Origin: Microbacterium album
GTDB taxonomy: Bacteria; Actinomycetota; Actinomycetes; Actinomycetales; Microbacteriaceae
Direction of reading: 5' to 3'
Assembly: GCF_014643695.1 (NCBI RefSeq)
Contig: NZ_BMJY01000001.1
Location: forward strand, 248,001 to 312,000
DNA length: 64,000 bases
The notes beneath the pieces are model-generated. The model ran no database searches. It saw nothing but the letters and a program-made list of their open reading frames with translations, and was not told the DNA's origin. This document shows positions 10,184 to 18,622 of this stretch, in pieces; the stretch's first letter is position 1; every line of letters starts with the position of its first letter. The position numbers and the translations under genes were made by a program.

Positions 10184-10816
10184 TCAGGCGAGCATGCCTC
10201 GCCACACGGTCTCGAAGGCGACACGACAGCGGGCGAGTGCCTCGGGGTCGCCCATCGATACGCCACGGACGAACGCCTGATAGTAGAAGACGCCGTTGAT
10301 GAGATCGATGCTGGAGTCGATGTCGAGGTCGGCGCGCAGGATGCCCCGGTCGATACCCGCCTGCAGCGCGCGGCCGATGCTGCCGCGGCGCCCGCTCACG
10401 TGCGAGCGCCAGTACGCGCGCTGCAGCTCCCGGTCCGCCATCACGAGCTGCATGCGCAGACGGAAGCGGCGGTCGGGGTATTCGGCCCCGCGCGACTCGC
10501 GGGGGTGCGTGAAGTACGCATCGACGATGTTCTGCTTGAGATCGCCCTCCGCGGAGATCTCGACGGCGTTGTTGCGGCCGTGGTCCAGGGCCGCCGCCAC
10601 GAGGTCGGTCAGGCTGCGCCAGCGCCGGTAGAGGGCTGCTCGCGACACCCCGCTGGTCTCGACGACCGCGTTCACCGTGACCTCGCGGCCCGCGTCGATG
10701 AGCTCGAGAGTCGCACGGAGGATCCGCTCGTCGTGTTCCTGGATGCGCGGGCGCCCCGGGCCGCGCCGGCGCGACGCGGTCCCGGGTGGCGCCGTCTGCG
10801 CCGTCTGCGCCGTCAC
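10184..10816 (-). CDS. TetR-family transcriptional regulator, last gene of the phn operon
   Basis: A 210-residue regulator with a lysine/arginine-rich start (RRRGPGRPRI) and a helix-turn-helix, TVNAVVETSGVSRAALYRRWRS (HTH part about 47-68), followed by a variable ligand-binding domain. The GTG start overlaps the phosphatase stop by 4 bp (GTGA), so it is co-translated with the phnDCE-phosphatase operon. An autoregulatory role at the operon promoter is inferred from this position. The palindrome at 14319-14343 upstream of phnD is a candidate operator. Confidence 0.88.
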   Translation of the reverse strand: MTAQTAQTAPPGTASRRRGPGRPRIQEHDERILRATLELIDAGREVTVNAVVETSGVSRAALYRRWRSLTDLVAAALDHGRNNAVEISAEGDLKQNIVDAYFTHPRESRGAEYPDRRFRLRMQLVMADRELQRAYWRSHVSGRRGSIGRALQAGIDRGILRADLDIDSSIDLINGVFYYQAFVRGVSMGDPEALARCRVAFETVWRGMLA

Positions 10817-11598
10817 GCGTCGAGCGCCCGACGGCGCAGCAGGTCGACCAGGGCGTCGGTCAGACCGGCGCGTCGCACCGGGGCGAGCGCGTCCCCGTCG
10901 TGACGTTCGCGGAGCGTGTCGAGGGCCGTGCGCATGGCATCGCCGTGAAACCTCTGCTCGCCCGCCGCGAGGCTCGCCGCGTCCATGTCGATGCCCATGG
11001 CGCGCGTCATCGGCCCGATCACGGCGCGCGCGCGCTCGAGGATCGCCGGCACGTTGGGGCCGGTGCGGGCGTAGTCGGCGACGATCTCGTCGTCGGAGGC
11101 GCCCAACGCGAGCAGCAGCGAGGCCGCGAGCACGCCCGTGCGATCCTTGCCCGCGGTGCAGTGGAAGGCGACGGTGCCGGGCGCGGTCGCCATGACGGCC
11201 AGCGCGTTGACGATCAGCGGTGCGGCGTTCTCGATCAGCGCGGCGTACATCGGGCCGTACGTGCGGCGGTAGTCGCCCGAGAAGAAGTCATGGCGGTTGA
11301 GGTCGCCGCGGATGTCGGTCGTGAGCGCCACGTGGTGGTAGGTCACCGCGTGGTCGGCGAGCGGTCCGCGGCCCGTGATGCGCGTCTCGAGGTTCGAGCG
11401 GAGGTCGATCACGGAGGTGAGCCCCGCCCCGACCAGCTCGGCCGCGACCTCGTCGGTGATGAGCGTGAGGTCGTCGGCGCGGATCGCGAACCCGGGGCGG
11501 ATCTCGCCGCCCTGCACGCGGATCCCGCCCATGTCGCGCAGGTTGACGGGCGCGCTGCGCACGAGCGCGTCGACGGGGGACGTCTCGACGGTGGTCAT
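10813..11598 (-). CDS. Tyrosine-phosphatase-like hydrolase (Y_phosphatase3 type)
   Basis: A 261-residue cysteine-based phosphatase. The P-loop HCTAGKDRTG (Cys about 147, Arg about 153) is intact, as are the N-terminal NLRDMGGI and VIDLRS motifs of the bacterial PtpB/lipid-phosphatase-like family. No signal peptide is seen, so it should act in the cytosol. It overlaps phnE by 4 bp upstream and tetR by 4 bp downstream. This placement suggests it dephosphorylates whatever the PhnDCE importer brings in, for example a phosphate ester. That is inference. An unrelated protein phosphatase remains possible. Confidence 0.88.
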   Translation of the reverse strand: MTTVETSPVDALVRSAPVNLRDMGGIRVQGGEIRPGFAIRADDLTLITDEVAAELVGAGLTSVIDLRSNLETRITGRGPLADHAVTYHHVALTTDIRGDLNRHDFFSGDYRRTYGPMYAALIENAAPLIVNALAVMATAPGTVAFHCTAGKDRTGVLAASLLLALGASDDEIVADYARTGPNVPAILERARAVIGPMTRAMGIDMDAASLAAGEQRFHGDAMRTALDTLRERHDGDALAPVRRAGLTDALVDLLRRRALDA

Positions 11599-12476
11599 GT
11601 GATCTTCTTTCTGATGATGGCGCTGGCCTGATCGATGACGGTGACGAGCACGATGATGCAGATCACCATGGCGGAGAGGTGGCCGTAGTTGTACATGTTC
11701 ATGGCGGTCGTCAGCTCCAGGCCGATGCCGCCCGCGCCCACGAGGCCGAGGATGGTGGCGCCGCGCACGTTGCCTTCGAACAGGAGCAGGGTGTAGCTCG
11801 TGAGCATCGGCAGCGCCTGGGGTAGGATGCCGTACTGCACGATCTGGCGCTTCGACGCCCCGACCGACTCCATCGCGGTGATGGGGCCCCGGTCGACCGC
11901 CTCCATCGCCTCGGCGAACACCTTGCCGATGGAGCCGATGGATCCGACCGTCATCGCGAGGATGCCCGCGAAGGGACCCAGTCCCACGGCCGAGACGAAC
12001 ATCAGCGCGATGACCAGGTCGGGCAGTGCGCGGATGATGTTCATCGTCCAGCGGCAGATGTAGTAGAGCCAGCGCGGGGCGATGTTGCTGGCCGCGCCGA
12101 AGGCGACGATCAGCGACAGCACGGTGCCGAGCACGGTGCCGACGATCGCCATCTGCAGCGTCTCGATCAGCAGCGCCAGGATCCGATCGAACCGTGAGAA
12201 GTCCGGCGGGAAGAGCCGGCCGATGAAGCCGACCATGTTGACGGTGCCCTCGCCCAGCTTGACGAAGTTGAACTGGGCGCCGTTCGCCGACCACACCACG
12301 ATCGCGGCGGCGAGGACCGCGCCCACGACGAACCGGGCGCGCGGGATCCGGAACGCGCGCTCGAGTCGCTCGCGGTGCTTCGCATCGAGGGTGGTGGCCT
12401 GCGCCGGCTTCTTACGGGGATTGCGCGGTGTGTCGGGGGACGCCTGGGCCTCGTCCGCGGGATTCACGGTCGCCAT
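11595..12476 (-). CDS. phnE: Phosphonate-type ABC transporter permease PhnE
   Basis: A 293-residue inner-membrane subunit of a phosphonate/phosphite/phosphate-ester importer. After a charged N-terminal tail of about 45 residues there are about five to six hydrophobic helices and the EAA-type coupling loop (EAMEAVDRGPITAMESVGAS, about 187-206), then a GATILGLVGAGGIG segment typical of PhnE. It overlaps phnC by 1 bp and the phosphatase by 4 bp. There is one permease, not two, so it presumably forms a homodimer. Confidence 0.92.
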   Translation of the reverse strand: MATVNPADEAQASPDTPRNPRKKPAQATTLDAKHRERLERAFRIPRARFVVGAVLAAAIVVWSANGAQFNFVKLGEGTVNMVGFIGRLFPPDFSRFDRILALLIETLQMAIVGTVLGTVLSLIVAFGAASNIAPRWLYYICRWTMNIIRALPDLVIALMFVSAVGLGPFAGILAMTVGSIGSIGKVFAEAMEAVDRGPITAMESVGASKRQIVQYGILPQALPMLTSYTLLLFEGNVRGATILGLVGAGGIGLELTTAMNMYNYGHLSAMVICIIVLVTVIDQASAIIRKKIT

Positions 12477-13294
12477 CAGTCCTCCTCCTCTTCGTCGTCG
12501 ACGTCGTACACCACGGCGAGCTGTGCGGCATCCAGCTGGGACGTCGCGCCCTGGACGACCAGCTCGCCGTGACGCAGCCCGACGATGCGGTCGGAGTGTG
12601 CGAGCGCGAGCGGAAGGACGTGCAGGCTCACGAGGACGGGGATGCCCTCCTGGTGCGCGATGGAGCGCAGCAGCTCGAGCACGGTGCGGCTCATCTTCGG
12701 GTCGAGCGAGGCGACGGGCTCGTCGGCGAGGATCAGCTTCGGGCGCTGCATGAGCGCCCGCGCGATCGCGACGCGCTGCTGCTGCCCGCCCGACAGCGTC
12801 CGTGCCTCCTGGTCCGCCTTGTGCGCGATGCCGACGCGGTCCAGCAGCTCCAGCGCGCGCTTGCGGTCCTCGCTGCGGAATGTGCCGAGCAGGTTCAGGG
12901 GGCCGGCGCCGTAGAGCGAGCCCGCGAGCACGTTCGTGAGCACCGAGAGGCGTCCGATCAGGTTGAACTGCTGGAAGACCTGCCCGACGTTCGAGCGCAG
13001 CTCGCGCAGCTGCCCGCGGCGGAGGTTGTTCAGGTCGAAGCCGCCGACCCGGGCCGTGCCGCCGCTGATCGGAGCGAAGCCCGTGAGCGTCTTCATGAGC
13101 GTCGACTTGCCGGAGCCCGAGGCGCCGAGCAGGGCGACCATCTCGCCGGGGTGGAGGTCGAGGTCGACACCGTCGAGCACGAGCGGAGCGTCGGGTGCGT
13201 ACCGCACGCGCAGGTCGCGCACGGTGACGAGCGGGAGCCGGGCCTGCGCCCCGGCGGTGCTGGGGGCGACGAAGGGCGTCGACACGGCGGTCAC
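12476..13294 (-). CDS. phnC: Phosphonate-type ABC transporter ATP-binding protein PhnC
   Basis: The ATPase subunit for the PhnDE system, 272 residues. Walker A GASGSGKS (about 57-64), the Q-loop VGQVFQQFNLIGRLSV typical of PhnC, the signature LSGGQQQR and Walker B LILADEPVASLD are all present. The C-terminus is an acidic tail (DVDDEEEED). GTG 13294 was chosen because it overlaps the phnD stop by 4 bp. Confidence 0.94.
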   Translation of the reverse strand: MTAVSTPFVAPSTAGAQARLPLVTVRDLRVRYAPDAPLVLDGVDLDLHPGEMVALLGASGSGKSTLMKTLTGFAPISGGTARVGGFDLNNLRRGQLRELRSNVGQVFQQFNLIGRLSVLTNVLAGSLYGAGPLNLLGTFRSEDRKRALELLDRVGIAHKADQEARTLSGGQQQRVAIARALMQRPKLILADEPVASLDPKMSRTVLELLRSIAHQEGIPVLVSLHVLPLALAHSDRIVGLRHGELVVQGATSQLDAAQLAVVYDVDDEEEED

Positions 13295-14202
13295 TCGAGG
13301 TCGGAGATGTCGACGTCGGCCACGGCCGCGATGTCGACGAAGGGCTGGAAGAGCGCCTTCTCGGGCTCGAGGATCGGCTCGACGCCCTCCGGGATCCCCT
13401 CGACGTACAGGCCGAGCACGTCGGCGTTGTCGGCGCTCCACACGGCGGGGATGGCGCTCAGCAGCGCCTCGCGCTTCTCGGCACTCATCTGCTGGCTGCC
13501 GAGCACGGCGATCCCGACCGGCATCGAGATGCTCTCGCCGAGCGACCGGGTCTCGCCGGGCTCGAACGGGAACATCGGCGAGCCCTGGCCCGCGAGCTTC
13601 GGGAAGAAGGTCGCGGTGCAGGCGACGTCGGCCTGGCCCTGCTGCAGCGCGATGAAGCTCCGGTCGTGGCCGCCCGAGAGCAGGGGCGTGTAGTCCTCGT
13701 CCTTCGTGAGGCCCGCGGCGTCGAGCATGTGGATCGGCATGAAGTAGCCCGAGCTGGAGGCCGGGTCGGCGAACGCGACGACGGTGTCGGGCGTGATGTC
13801 CTCGAGCGACTGCAGAGGCGAGTCGTCGAGCACGAGGCACGTGGAGACCGGGTCGTCGGATCCGGGCCACGCCACGAGGGCGTCGACCTCGCCGGTGTTG
13901 ACGGCCAGCGCGGACGGGAAGCCGCTCATCATGACCATGTCGGAATGTCCGGCGCGGACCGCCTCGATCGCGGCGGAGTAGCTCGGGACGTCGACGATCT
14001 CGACGTCCATCCCGGTCTTCTCGGCGAGCAGGTCCTGGAGGGCGTCGACGGGCGTGACGGCGTTGGGGTCGTCGCCGAGCGGCAGCGTGGCGACCCGGAT
14101 CGTTTCGGGGGCGGCGTCCGCCGGGGACGCGGCGCAGCCGGCGAGGAGGACGGCGGAGCCCGCGGCGAGCGCGCCGAGGAGGAGCGGGGTGCGGTGACGC
14201 AT
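13291..14202 (-). CDS. phnD: Phosphonate-type ABC transporter substrate-binding lipoprotein PhnD
   Basis: A 303-residue periplasmic-type binding protein anchored as a lipoprotein, with lipobox LLAGC (Cys about 23) after a hydrophobic signal peptide. The body reads IRVATLPLGDDPNAVTP...SYSAAIEAVRAGHSDMVMMSGF, and the FADPASSSGYFMPIHML segment is the conserved ligand-contact region of the PhnD/PtxB family. ATG 14202 has GAAAGG at a good distance. It is the first gene of the phnDCE-phosphatase-tetR operon. No C-P lyase gene is in the window, so the ligand may be phosphite, a phosphonate or a phosphate ester. Confidence 0.93.
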   Translation of the reverse strand: MRHRTPLLLGALAAGSAVLLAGCAASPADAAPETIRVATLPLGDDPNAVTPVDALQDLLAEKTGMDVEIVDVPSYSAAIEAVRAGHSDMVMMSGFPSALAVNTGEVDALVAWPGSDDPVSTCLVLDDSPLQSLEDITPDTVVAFADPASSSGYFMPIHMLDAAGLTKDEDYTPLLSGGHDRSFIALQQGQADVACTATFFPKLAGQGSPMFPFEPGETRSLGESISMPVGIAVLGSQQMSAEKREALLSAIPAVWSADNADVLGLYVEGIPEGVEPILEPEKALFQPFVDIAAVADVDISDLE

Positions 14203-14318
14203 GAGGTGCCTTTCGGGGGAGGACGCCCGCTCGGTCGGTCGGGCTGCTCGCCCCAGTGTGCGCACCGAAGGTTTCCGGCAATTACGAGACTGCCGATACG
14301 CGAATCGACATCTTCATG

Positions 14319-14343
14319 AACGCAGGGTTACGAAACCCGCGTT
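14319..14343. promoter_or_regulatory. Palindrome upstream of phnD (candidate operator)
   Basis: aacgc-a-gggtt-acga-aaccc-gcgtt forms two 5-bp arms in register with one bulged base, about 117 bp upstream of the phnD start in a locally AT-richer stretch. A second overlapping inverted repeat pairs gggttacg (14325-14332) with cgtaaccc (14346-14353). It could be the site of the TetR encoded at the operon end, or part of the ctaA terminator, since both lie on the minus strand. Confidence 0.45.
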
Positions 14344-14355
14344 CCCGTAACCCGG

Positions 14356-14375
14356 CCGGGAGCGAAGCGACCCGG
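14356..14375 (-). terminator. Weak hairpin downstream of ctaA
   Basis: ccggg/cccgg with the loop agcgaagcga, about 45 bp past the ctaA stop. The stem is short and there is no T-run. It may end ctaA transcription before the phn operon promoter. Confidence 0.3.
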
Positions 14376-14417
14376 GCCCCATCTCCGACGGGACGACCCC
14401 GCAGCCTAAGCGGAACC

Positions 14418-15362
14418 CTACGAGCCAGACACCGGACGCTTCAGGCGCAGAACGACCACGGTGAACGCGGCGGCGGACAGCGCCGCCAGCACCATGTGAA
14501 TCCCCACGAGCAGCTCGGGCAGCCCCTCGCGGGCCTGCCAGACGCCGACGAACACCTGCACGGCGAGCGCGGCGAGGAGCGCGATGAGCCAGCGGCGGGG
14601 CGGCAGATGCAGGGCCCACGCGGCGATCAGCATCACGAGCACGAGTCCGAGCAGGATGTAGCCGGGCCACGCGTGGATGTGAGCGAGCAGAGTGGCATCG
14701 AAGCCGTCGCGCACGACGTTCGCGTCGCCGGAGTGCGGGCCGTTGCCGGTCGTGAGCACGCCGAAGAAGATGGTGGCGGCGAGGGCAAGCGTCGTGATGT
14801 GGGTGAGCACGGCGAACCACGTGGGCACGGCGCGGGTGCGCGGCCCCGGCCGGTCGTACGCGCGCACCAGGAACGCGGCGGTGACGCAGACCAGCAGCAG
14901 CGACGCCGTGTAGTGGAATCCGACGACGAACGGGTTCAGGCCGGTCCAGACGGTGATGCCGCCGACGATGGCCTGGGCGACGACGCCGCCGACCACGACC
15001 GATGCGAGGACGAAGAGATCGCGTCGCTCGGCGCGGATGCGCAGGACCAGCACGAGCACCGCCAGGGCGAGCAGCCCGACCACGCCCGTCATGGTGCGGT
15101 TGCCGAACTCGATGACACCGTGGATCCCCATGTCCTCGGTCGGCACGAGCGAGTCGGGTGTGCACAGCGGCCACTCCGAGCACCCGAGGCCTGAGCCGGT
15201 GAGGCGCACGGCGCCGCCGGTGGCGATGATCGTGACCTCCGCGATGAAGGACAGCCAGGCGAACACGCGGATACGGCGGTCGACCGACTCGGGGAGGCGA
15301 TCCCAGAAGCGTCGGCCAGGTCCGGACGGGGCGGCGGGGGGAGCGGCGGTGTCGACGGACAT
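14418..15362 (-). CDS. ctaA: Heme A synthase (COX15/CtaA family)
   Basis: This membrane enzyme oxidises haem O to haem A for cytochrome aa3 oxidase. The 314-residue protein has eight hydrophobic helices and the family signatures GGAVRLTGSGLGCSEWPLC (about 49-67, with a cysteine in the first external loop), HGVIEFGNRTMT and HIHAWPGYILL, whose histidines are haem ligands. ATG 15362 is preceded by AGGAGG. It is divergent from sufB, and the partner ctaB is across the phn block. Confidence 0.95.
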   Translation of the reverse strand: MSVDTAAPPAAPSGPGRRFWDRLPESVDRRIRVFAWLSFIAEVTIIATGGAVRLTGSGLGCSEWPLCTPDSLVPTEDMGIHGVIEFGNRTMTGVVGLLALAVLVLVLRIRAERRDLFVLASVVVGGVVAQAIVGGITVWTGLNPFVVGFHYTASLLLVCVTAAFLVRAYDRPGPRTRAVPTWFAVLTHITTLALAATIFFGVLTTGNGPHSGDANVVRDGFDATLLAHIHAWPGYILLGLVLVMLIAAWALHLPPRRWLIALLAALAVQVFVGVWQAREGLPELLVGIHMVLAALSAAAFTVVVLRLKRPVSGS

Positions 15363-15588
15363 GCGGTGGGCCTCCTGGCGGGGGGCTGGGCGGGCGCGGC
15401 CCCGGAAGGGGCTGAGCCTGTAGAATCGGGAGTGCTGCGGATGCGGGCGAGCAACTCGCCGCACCGCCCACAGTCTAGGCGCGGCACCTTCGCGTCTCGT
15501 ATGAAGGCCCACCGACGGCGACCCCGGCTCGATCAGGGGCGCCGGGGCGGCTGATACCGTTTGCGGCCTATGAGGAGAGTGTGACGTC
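15363..15588. promoter_or_regulatory. Divergent control region ctaA / sufB
   Basis: On the minus strand TAGACT (15472-15477) is a good -10 for ctaA, giving a leader of about 100 nt that can fold (gcgag/ctcgc arms). On the plus strand TACCGT (15555-15560) lies at the right distance to give sufB a short leader carrying GAGGAGAG. A 7-bp stem ccccggc (15522-15528) / gccgggg (15541-15547) sits just upstream of that -10. No SufR gene is present here, unlike many actinobacterial suf operons. Confidence 0.5.
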
Positions 15589-17007
15589 ATGTCCGATGTG
15601 CTGATCGACCGTCCCGAGCTCGAAGGTCTGGGGGTGTACGAGTTCGGCTGGCACGATGCGGATGTCGCGGGTGCCAGCGCGCGCCGCGGTCTGAGCGAGG
15701 CCGTCGTCCGCGACATCTCGGCCCTCAAGAGCGAGCCCGAGTGGATGCTCAAGACCCGGCTGAAGGGGCTCGACCTCTTCGGCAAGAAGCCCATGCCGAC
15801 CTGGGGTGCGGACCTCAGCGACATCGACTTCGAGAACATCAAGTACTTCGTGCGCTCCACCGAGAAGCAGGCCCAGTCGTGGGAGGACCTTCCGGAGGAC
15901 ATCAAGAACACGTACGAGAAGCTGGGCATCCCGGAGGCCGAGCGTCAGCGCCTCGTCGCGGGCGTGGCCGCGCAGTACGAGTCCGAGGTCGTCTACCACC
16001 AGATCCGCGAGGACCTGGAGGCGCAGGGCGTCATCTTCATGGACACCGACACGGCGCTGCGCGAGCACCCCGAGTTCTTCGAGGAGTACTTCGGCACCGT
16101 GATCCCGGCCGGCGACAACAAGTTCGCCGCGCTCAACACGGCCGTATGGTCGGGCGGGTCGTTCGTGTATGTGCCGAAGGGCGTGCACGTGGAGATCCCG
16201 CTGCAGGCCTACTTCCGTATCAACACGGAGAACATGGGTCAGTTCGAGCGGACGCTGATCATCGCCGACGAGGGCTCGTACGTGCACTACATCGAGGGCT
16301 GCACGGCCCCGATCTACAAGAGCGACTCGCTGCACTCGGCCGTGGTCGAGATCATCGTGAAGAAGAACGCGCGCGTGCGCTACACGACGATCCAGAACTG
16401 GTCGAACAACGTCTACAACCTCGTCACCAAGCGCGCCGTGGCGCACGAGGGCGCGACGATGGAGTGGATCGACGGCAACATCGGATCCAAGGTGACGATG
16501 AAGTACCCGTCGATCTTCCTGATGGGGGAGCACGCGAAGGGCGAGACGCTGTCGGTCGCCTTCGCCGGTCCCGGCCAGCACCAGGACGCCGGCGCCAAGA
16601 TGATCCACATGGCTCCGTACACGCAGTCGTCGATCGTCTCGAAGTCGATCGCGCGCGGCGGCGGCCGCGCCGGCTACCGCGGCGAGGTCCGCGTGGACGC
16701 GAACGCGCACCACTCGGCCAACACCGTGCGCTGCGACGCCCTGCTGGTCGACACGATCTCCCGCTCCGACACGTACCCGGCGATCGACATCCGCGTCGAC
16801 GACGTGCAGCTCGGCCACGAGGCGACCGTGTCGAAGGTGAGCGAGGAGCAGCTGTTCTACCTGATGAGCCGCGGGCTCCCGGAGGACGAGGCGATGGCGA
16901 TGATCGTGCGCGGCTTCATCGAGCCGATCGCGCGCGAGCTGCCCATGGAGTACGCCCTCGAGCTGAACAAGCTGATCGAGATGGGCATGGAAGGATCGGT
17001 CGGCTAA
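15589..17007 (+). CDS. sufB: Fe-S cluster assembly scaffold SufB
   Basis: A 472-residue scaffold protein on which SufBCD builds Fe-S clusters. The family beta-helix core is clear: [40 protein letters not shown], and [20 protein letters not shown] with its conserved cysteine. The C-terminal [23 protein letters not shown] helical domain binds SufC. No intein interrupts it, although SufB inteins occur in some actinobacteria. It is the first gene of the suf operon, and sufD begins directly after its stop (TAAATG). Confidence 0.98.
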   Translation: MSDVLIDRPELEGLGVYEFGWHDADVAGASARRGLSEAVVRDISALKSEPEWMLKTRLKGLDLFGKKPMPTWGADLSDIDFENIKYFVRSTEKQAQSWEDLPEDIKNTYEKLGIPEAERQRLVAGVAAQYESEVVYHQIREDLEAQGVIFMDTDTALREHPEFFEEYFGTVIPAGDNKFAALNTAVWSGGSFVYVPKGVHVEIPLQAYFRINTENMGQFERTLIIADEGSYVHYIEGCTAPIYKSDSLHSAVVEIIVKKNARVRYTTIQNWSNNVYNLVTKRAVAHEGATMEWIDGNIGSKVTMKYPSIFLMGEHAKGETLSVAFAGPGQHQDAGAKMIHMAPYTQSSIVSKSIARGGGRAGYRGEVRVDANAHHSANTVRCDALLVDTISRSDTYPAIDIRVDDVQLGHEATVSKVSEEQLFYLMSRGLPEDEAMAMIVRGFIEPIARELPMEYALELNKLIEMGMEGSVG

Positions 17008-18243
17008 ATGACCAGCTCGACGAAGGCGCCGGATACGGCGCAGGACAGGCACGCCCACGTGGACCCGGCGGCGCAGGTGGCGGACACCAGCGCGCCCGTT
17101 CCCGGGGTCCCGGTGCAGACCCGCTCGGAGCGGCTGCGCTCGTATGAGCCGGCCGTGTTCGGGGTGCCCAGCGGCCGTGAGGTGAACTGGAAGCACACGC
17201 CGCTGAGCCGCGTGCGGCCGCTGTTCGAGCCCGCCGCGGTGAACGACGGCGTGGAGTACGCCGTGACCGCGGGCGAGCAGTACGTCGGCGCTCCGCTCGC
17301 GGCGGGCCAGGCCCCGCGCGGCGAGTTCTTCACGCCCGAGGACCTGCCGGCGGCCGTCGCCTGGCAGGGCGCGACCGAGGCGCTGCACATCCGCGTGCCG
17401 CGCGAGGAGGAGGTCGCCGAGCCGATCGTCGTCTCGATCGTGGGGCAGGGAGCCGACCGTCGCGCCGACGGCCACCTCGTGATCGAGGCGCTCGAGCACA
17501 GCAAGGCCACCGTGGTGCTGCGCCACTCCGGATCGGCGCAGTACGCGCAGAACGTGGAGATCATCGCGCGCGACGGAGCGAACCTCACCGTCATCAGCGT
17601 GCAGCAGTGGAACGACGACGCGATCCACGCGGCCGCGCACCAGACGCGCGTCGACCGCGACGCGTCGGTGCGTCACGTGGTCGTGAGCTTCGGGGGCGGC
17701 GTGGTCCGCGTGAACCCGAACCTCGAGCTGTCGGGCACGGGCTCGCACGGCGAGATGTACGGGCTGAGCTTCTCGGACTCCGGCCAGCACCTCGAGAGCC
17801 AGGTGTACCTCCACCACAAGGGTGCCGAGACCAGCGGCGACGTGCTGTACAAGGGCGCGCTGCAGGGCGAGAGCGCGCGCAGCGTGTGGATCGGCGACGT
17901 GCTGATCGGCCCGGACGCGACCGGCACCGACTCGTACGAGGCGAACCGCAACCTGGTCCTCACGAACGGCGCGCGCGCCGACTCGATCCCGAACCTCGAG
18001 ATCCAGACGGGCGACATCAAGGGCGCCGGTCACGCCTCGGCGACGGGCCGCTTCGACGACGAGCAGCTGTTCTATCTGCAGGCGCGCGGCATCGCGGAGG
18101 ACGAGGCACGCCGCCTGGTCGTGCTGGGCTTCCTCGCCGAGATCGTTCAGAAGATCGGCATTCCCTCGCTCGAGGAGGAGCTCACGGGGCTCATCGAGCG
18201 TGAGCTCGCCGCCGGCCCTGACGGGCAGGGAGCCCCGGCGTGA
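17008..18243 (+). CDS. sufD: Fe-S cluster assembly protein SufD
   Basis: SufD partners SufB in the SufBC2D scaffold and is linked to iron supply. The 411-residue product has a weakly conserved N-terminus, the beta-helix middle (GTGSHGEMYGLSFSDSGQHLE, HHKGAETSGDVLYKGAL), and the C-terminal FDDEQLFYLQARGIAEDEARRLVVLGF domain homologous to that of SufB. It overlaps the following Rieske gene by 4 bp. Confidence 0.97.
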   Translation: MTSSTKAPDTAQDRHAHVDPAAQVADTSAPVPGVPVQTRSERLRSYEPAVFGVPSGREVNWKHTPLSRVRPLFEPAAVNDGVEYAVTAGEQYVGAPLAAGQAPRGEFFTPEDLPAAVAWQGATEALHIRVPREEEVAEPIVVSIVGQGADRRADGHLVIEALEHSKATVVLRHSGSAQYAQNVEIIARDGANLTVISVQQWNDDAIHAAAHQTRVDRDASVRHVVVSFGGGVVRVNPNLELSGTGSHGEMYGLSFSDSGQHLESQVYLHHKGAETSGDVLYKGALQGESARSVWIGDVLIGPDATGTDSYEANRNLVLTNGARADSIPNLEIQTGDIKGAGHASATGRFDDEQLFYLQARGIAEDEARRLVVLGFLAEIVQKIGIPSLEEELTGLIERELAAGPDGQGAPA

Positions 18244-18569
18244 GCGCCCGGCGCGTCTGCGCCCTGAGCGACCTGCAGCAGGACCAGCCGCTCAAGGTCG
18301 AGGTGGACGGCATCCCGATCGCCGTCGTCCTCGACTCCTCGGGCGAGGTGCACGCCATCGGCGACACCTGCACCCACGGGGACATCTCGCTGTCCGAGGG
18401 GTTCGTCGAGGGCGACACGCTCGAGTGCTGGGCCCACGGCTCGGCGTTCTCGCTGCGCACCGGCAAGCCCCTCAACCTCCCCGCCTACGAGCCCGTCCCG
18501 GTCTACGTCGTGCAGATCGACGGCGACGACGTGCTCATCGATCCCGCCGCCACGAAGGCGATGTCCTAG
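18240..18569 (+). CDS. Rieske-type [2Fe-2S] ferredoxin in the suf operon
   Basis: A 109-residue soluble Rieske protein. Both cluster-binding boxes are intact: C-T-H-G (about 45-48) and C-W-A-H-G-S-A-F (about 64-71). It resembles the small ferredoxins of non-haem iron oxygenases but is commonly found between sufD and sufC in actinobacteria. It may donate electrons during cluster assembly, a role that is not established. The GTG start overlaps the sufD stop (GTGA). Confidence 0.93.
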   Translation: MSARRVCALSDLQQDQPLKVEVDGIPIAVVLDSSGEVHAIGDTCTHGDISLSEGFVEGDTLECWAHGSAFSLRTGKPLNLPAYEPVPVYVVQIDGDDVLIDPAATKAMS

Positions 18570-18622
18570 GCCCCGGCCACGGCATCCCCGGCCCACGAAC
18601 ACCGCGAAGAAAGAAGTCTGAT

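Noticed and set aside
10184..14202. C-P lyase phosphonate degradation locus
   Set aside because: Only phnD, phnC and phnE are present; no phnGHIJKLM genes or phosphonatase occur in the window.
15363..15588. SufR or a small regulator gene between ctaA and sufB
   Set aside because: The only frame (15366-15554) is short and shows no helix-turn-helix or homology; the region reads as promoters and leaders.
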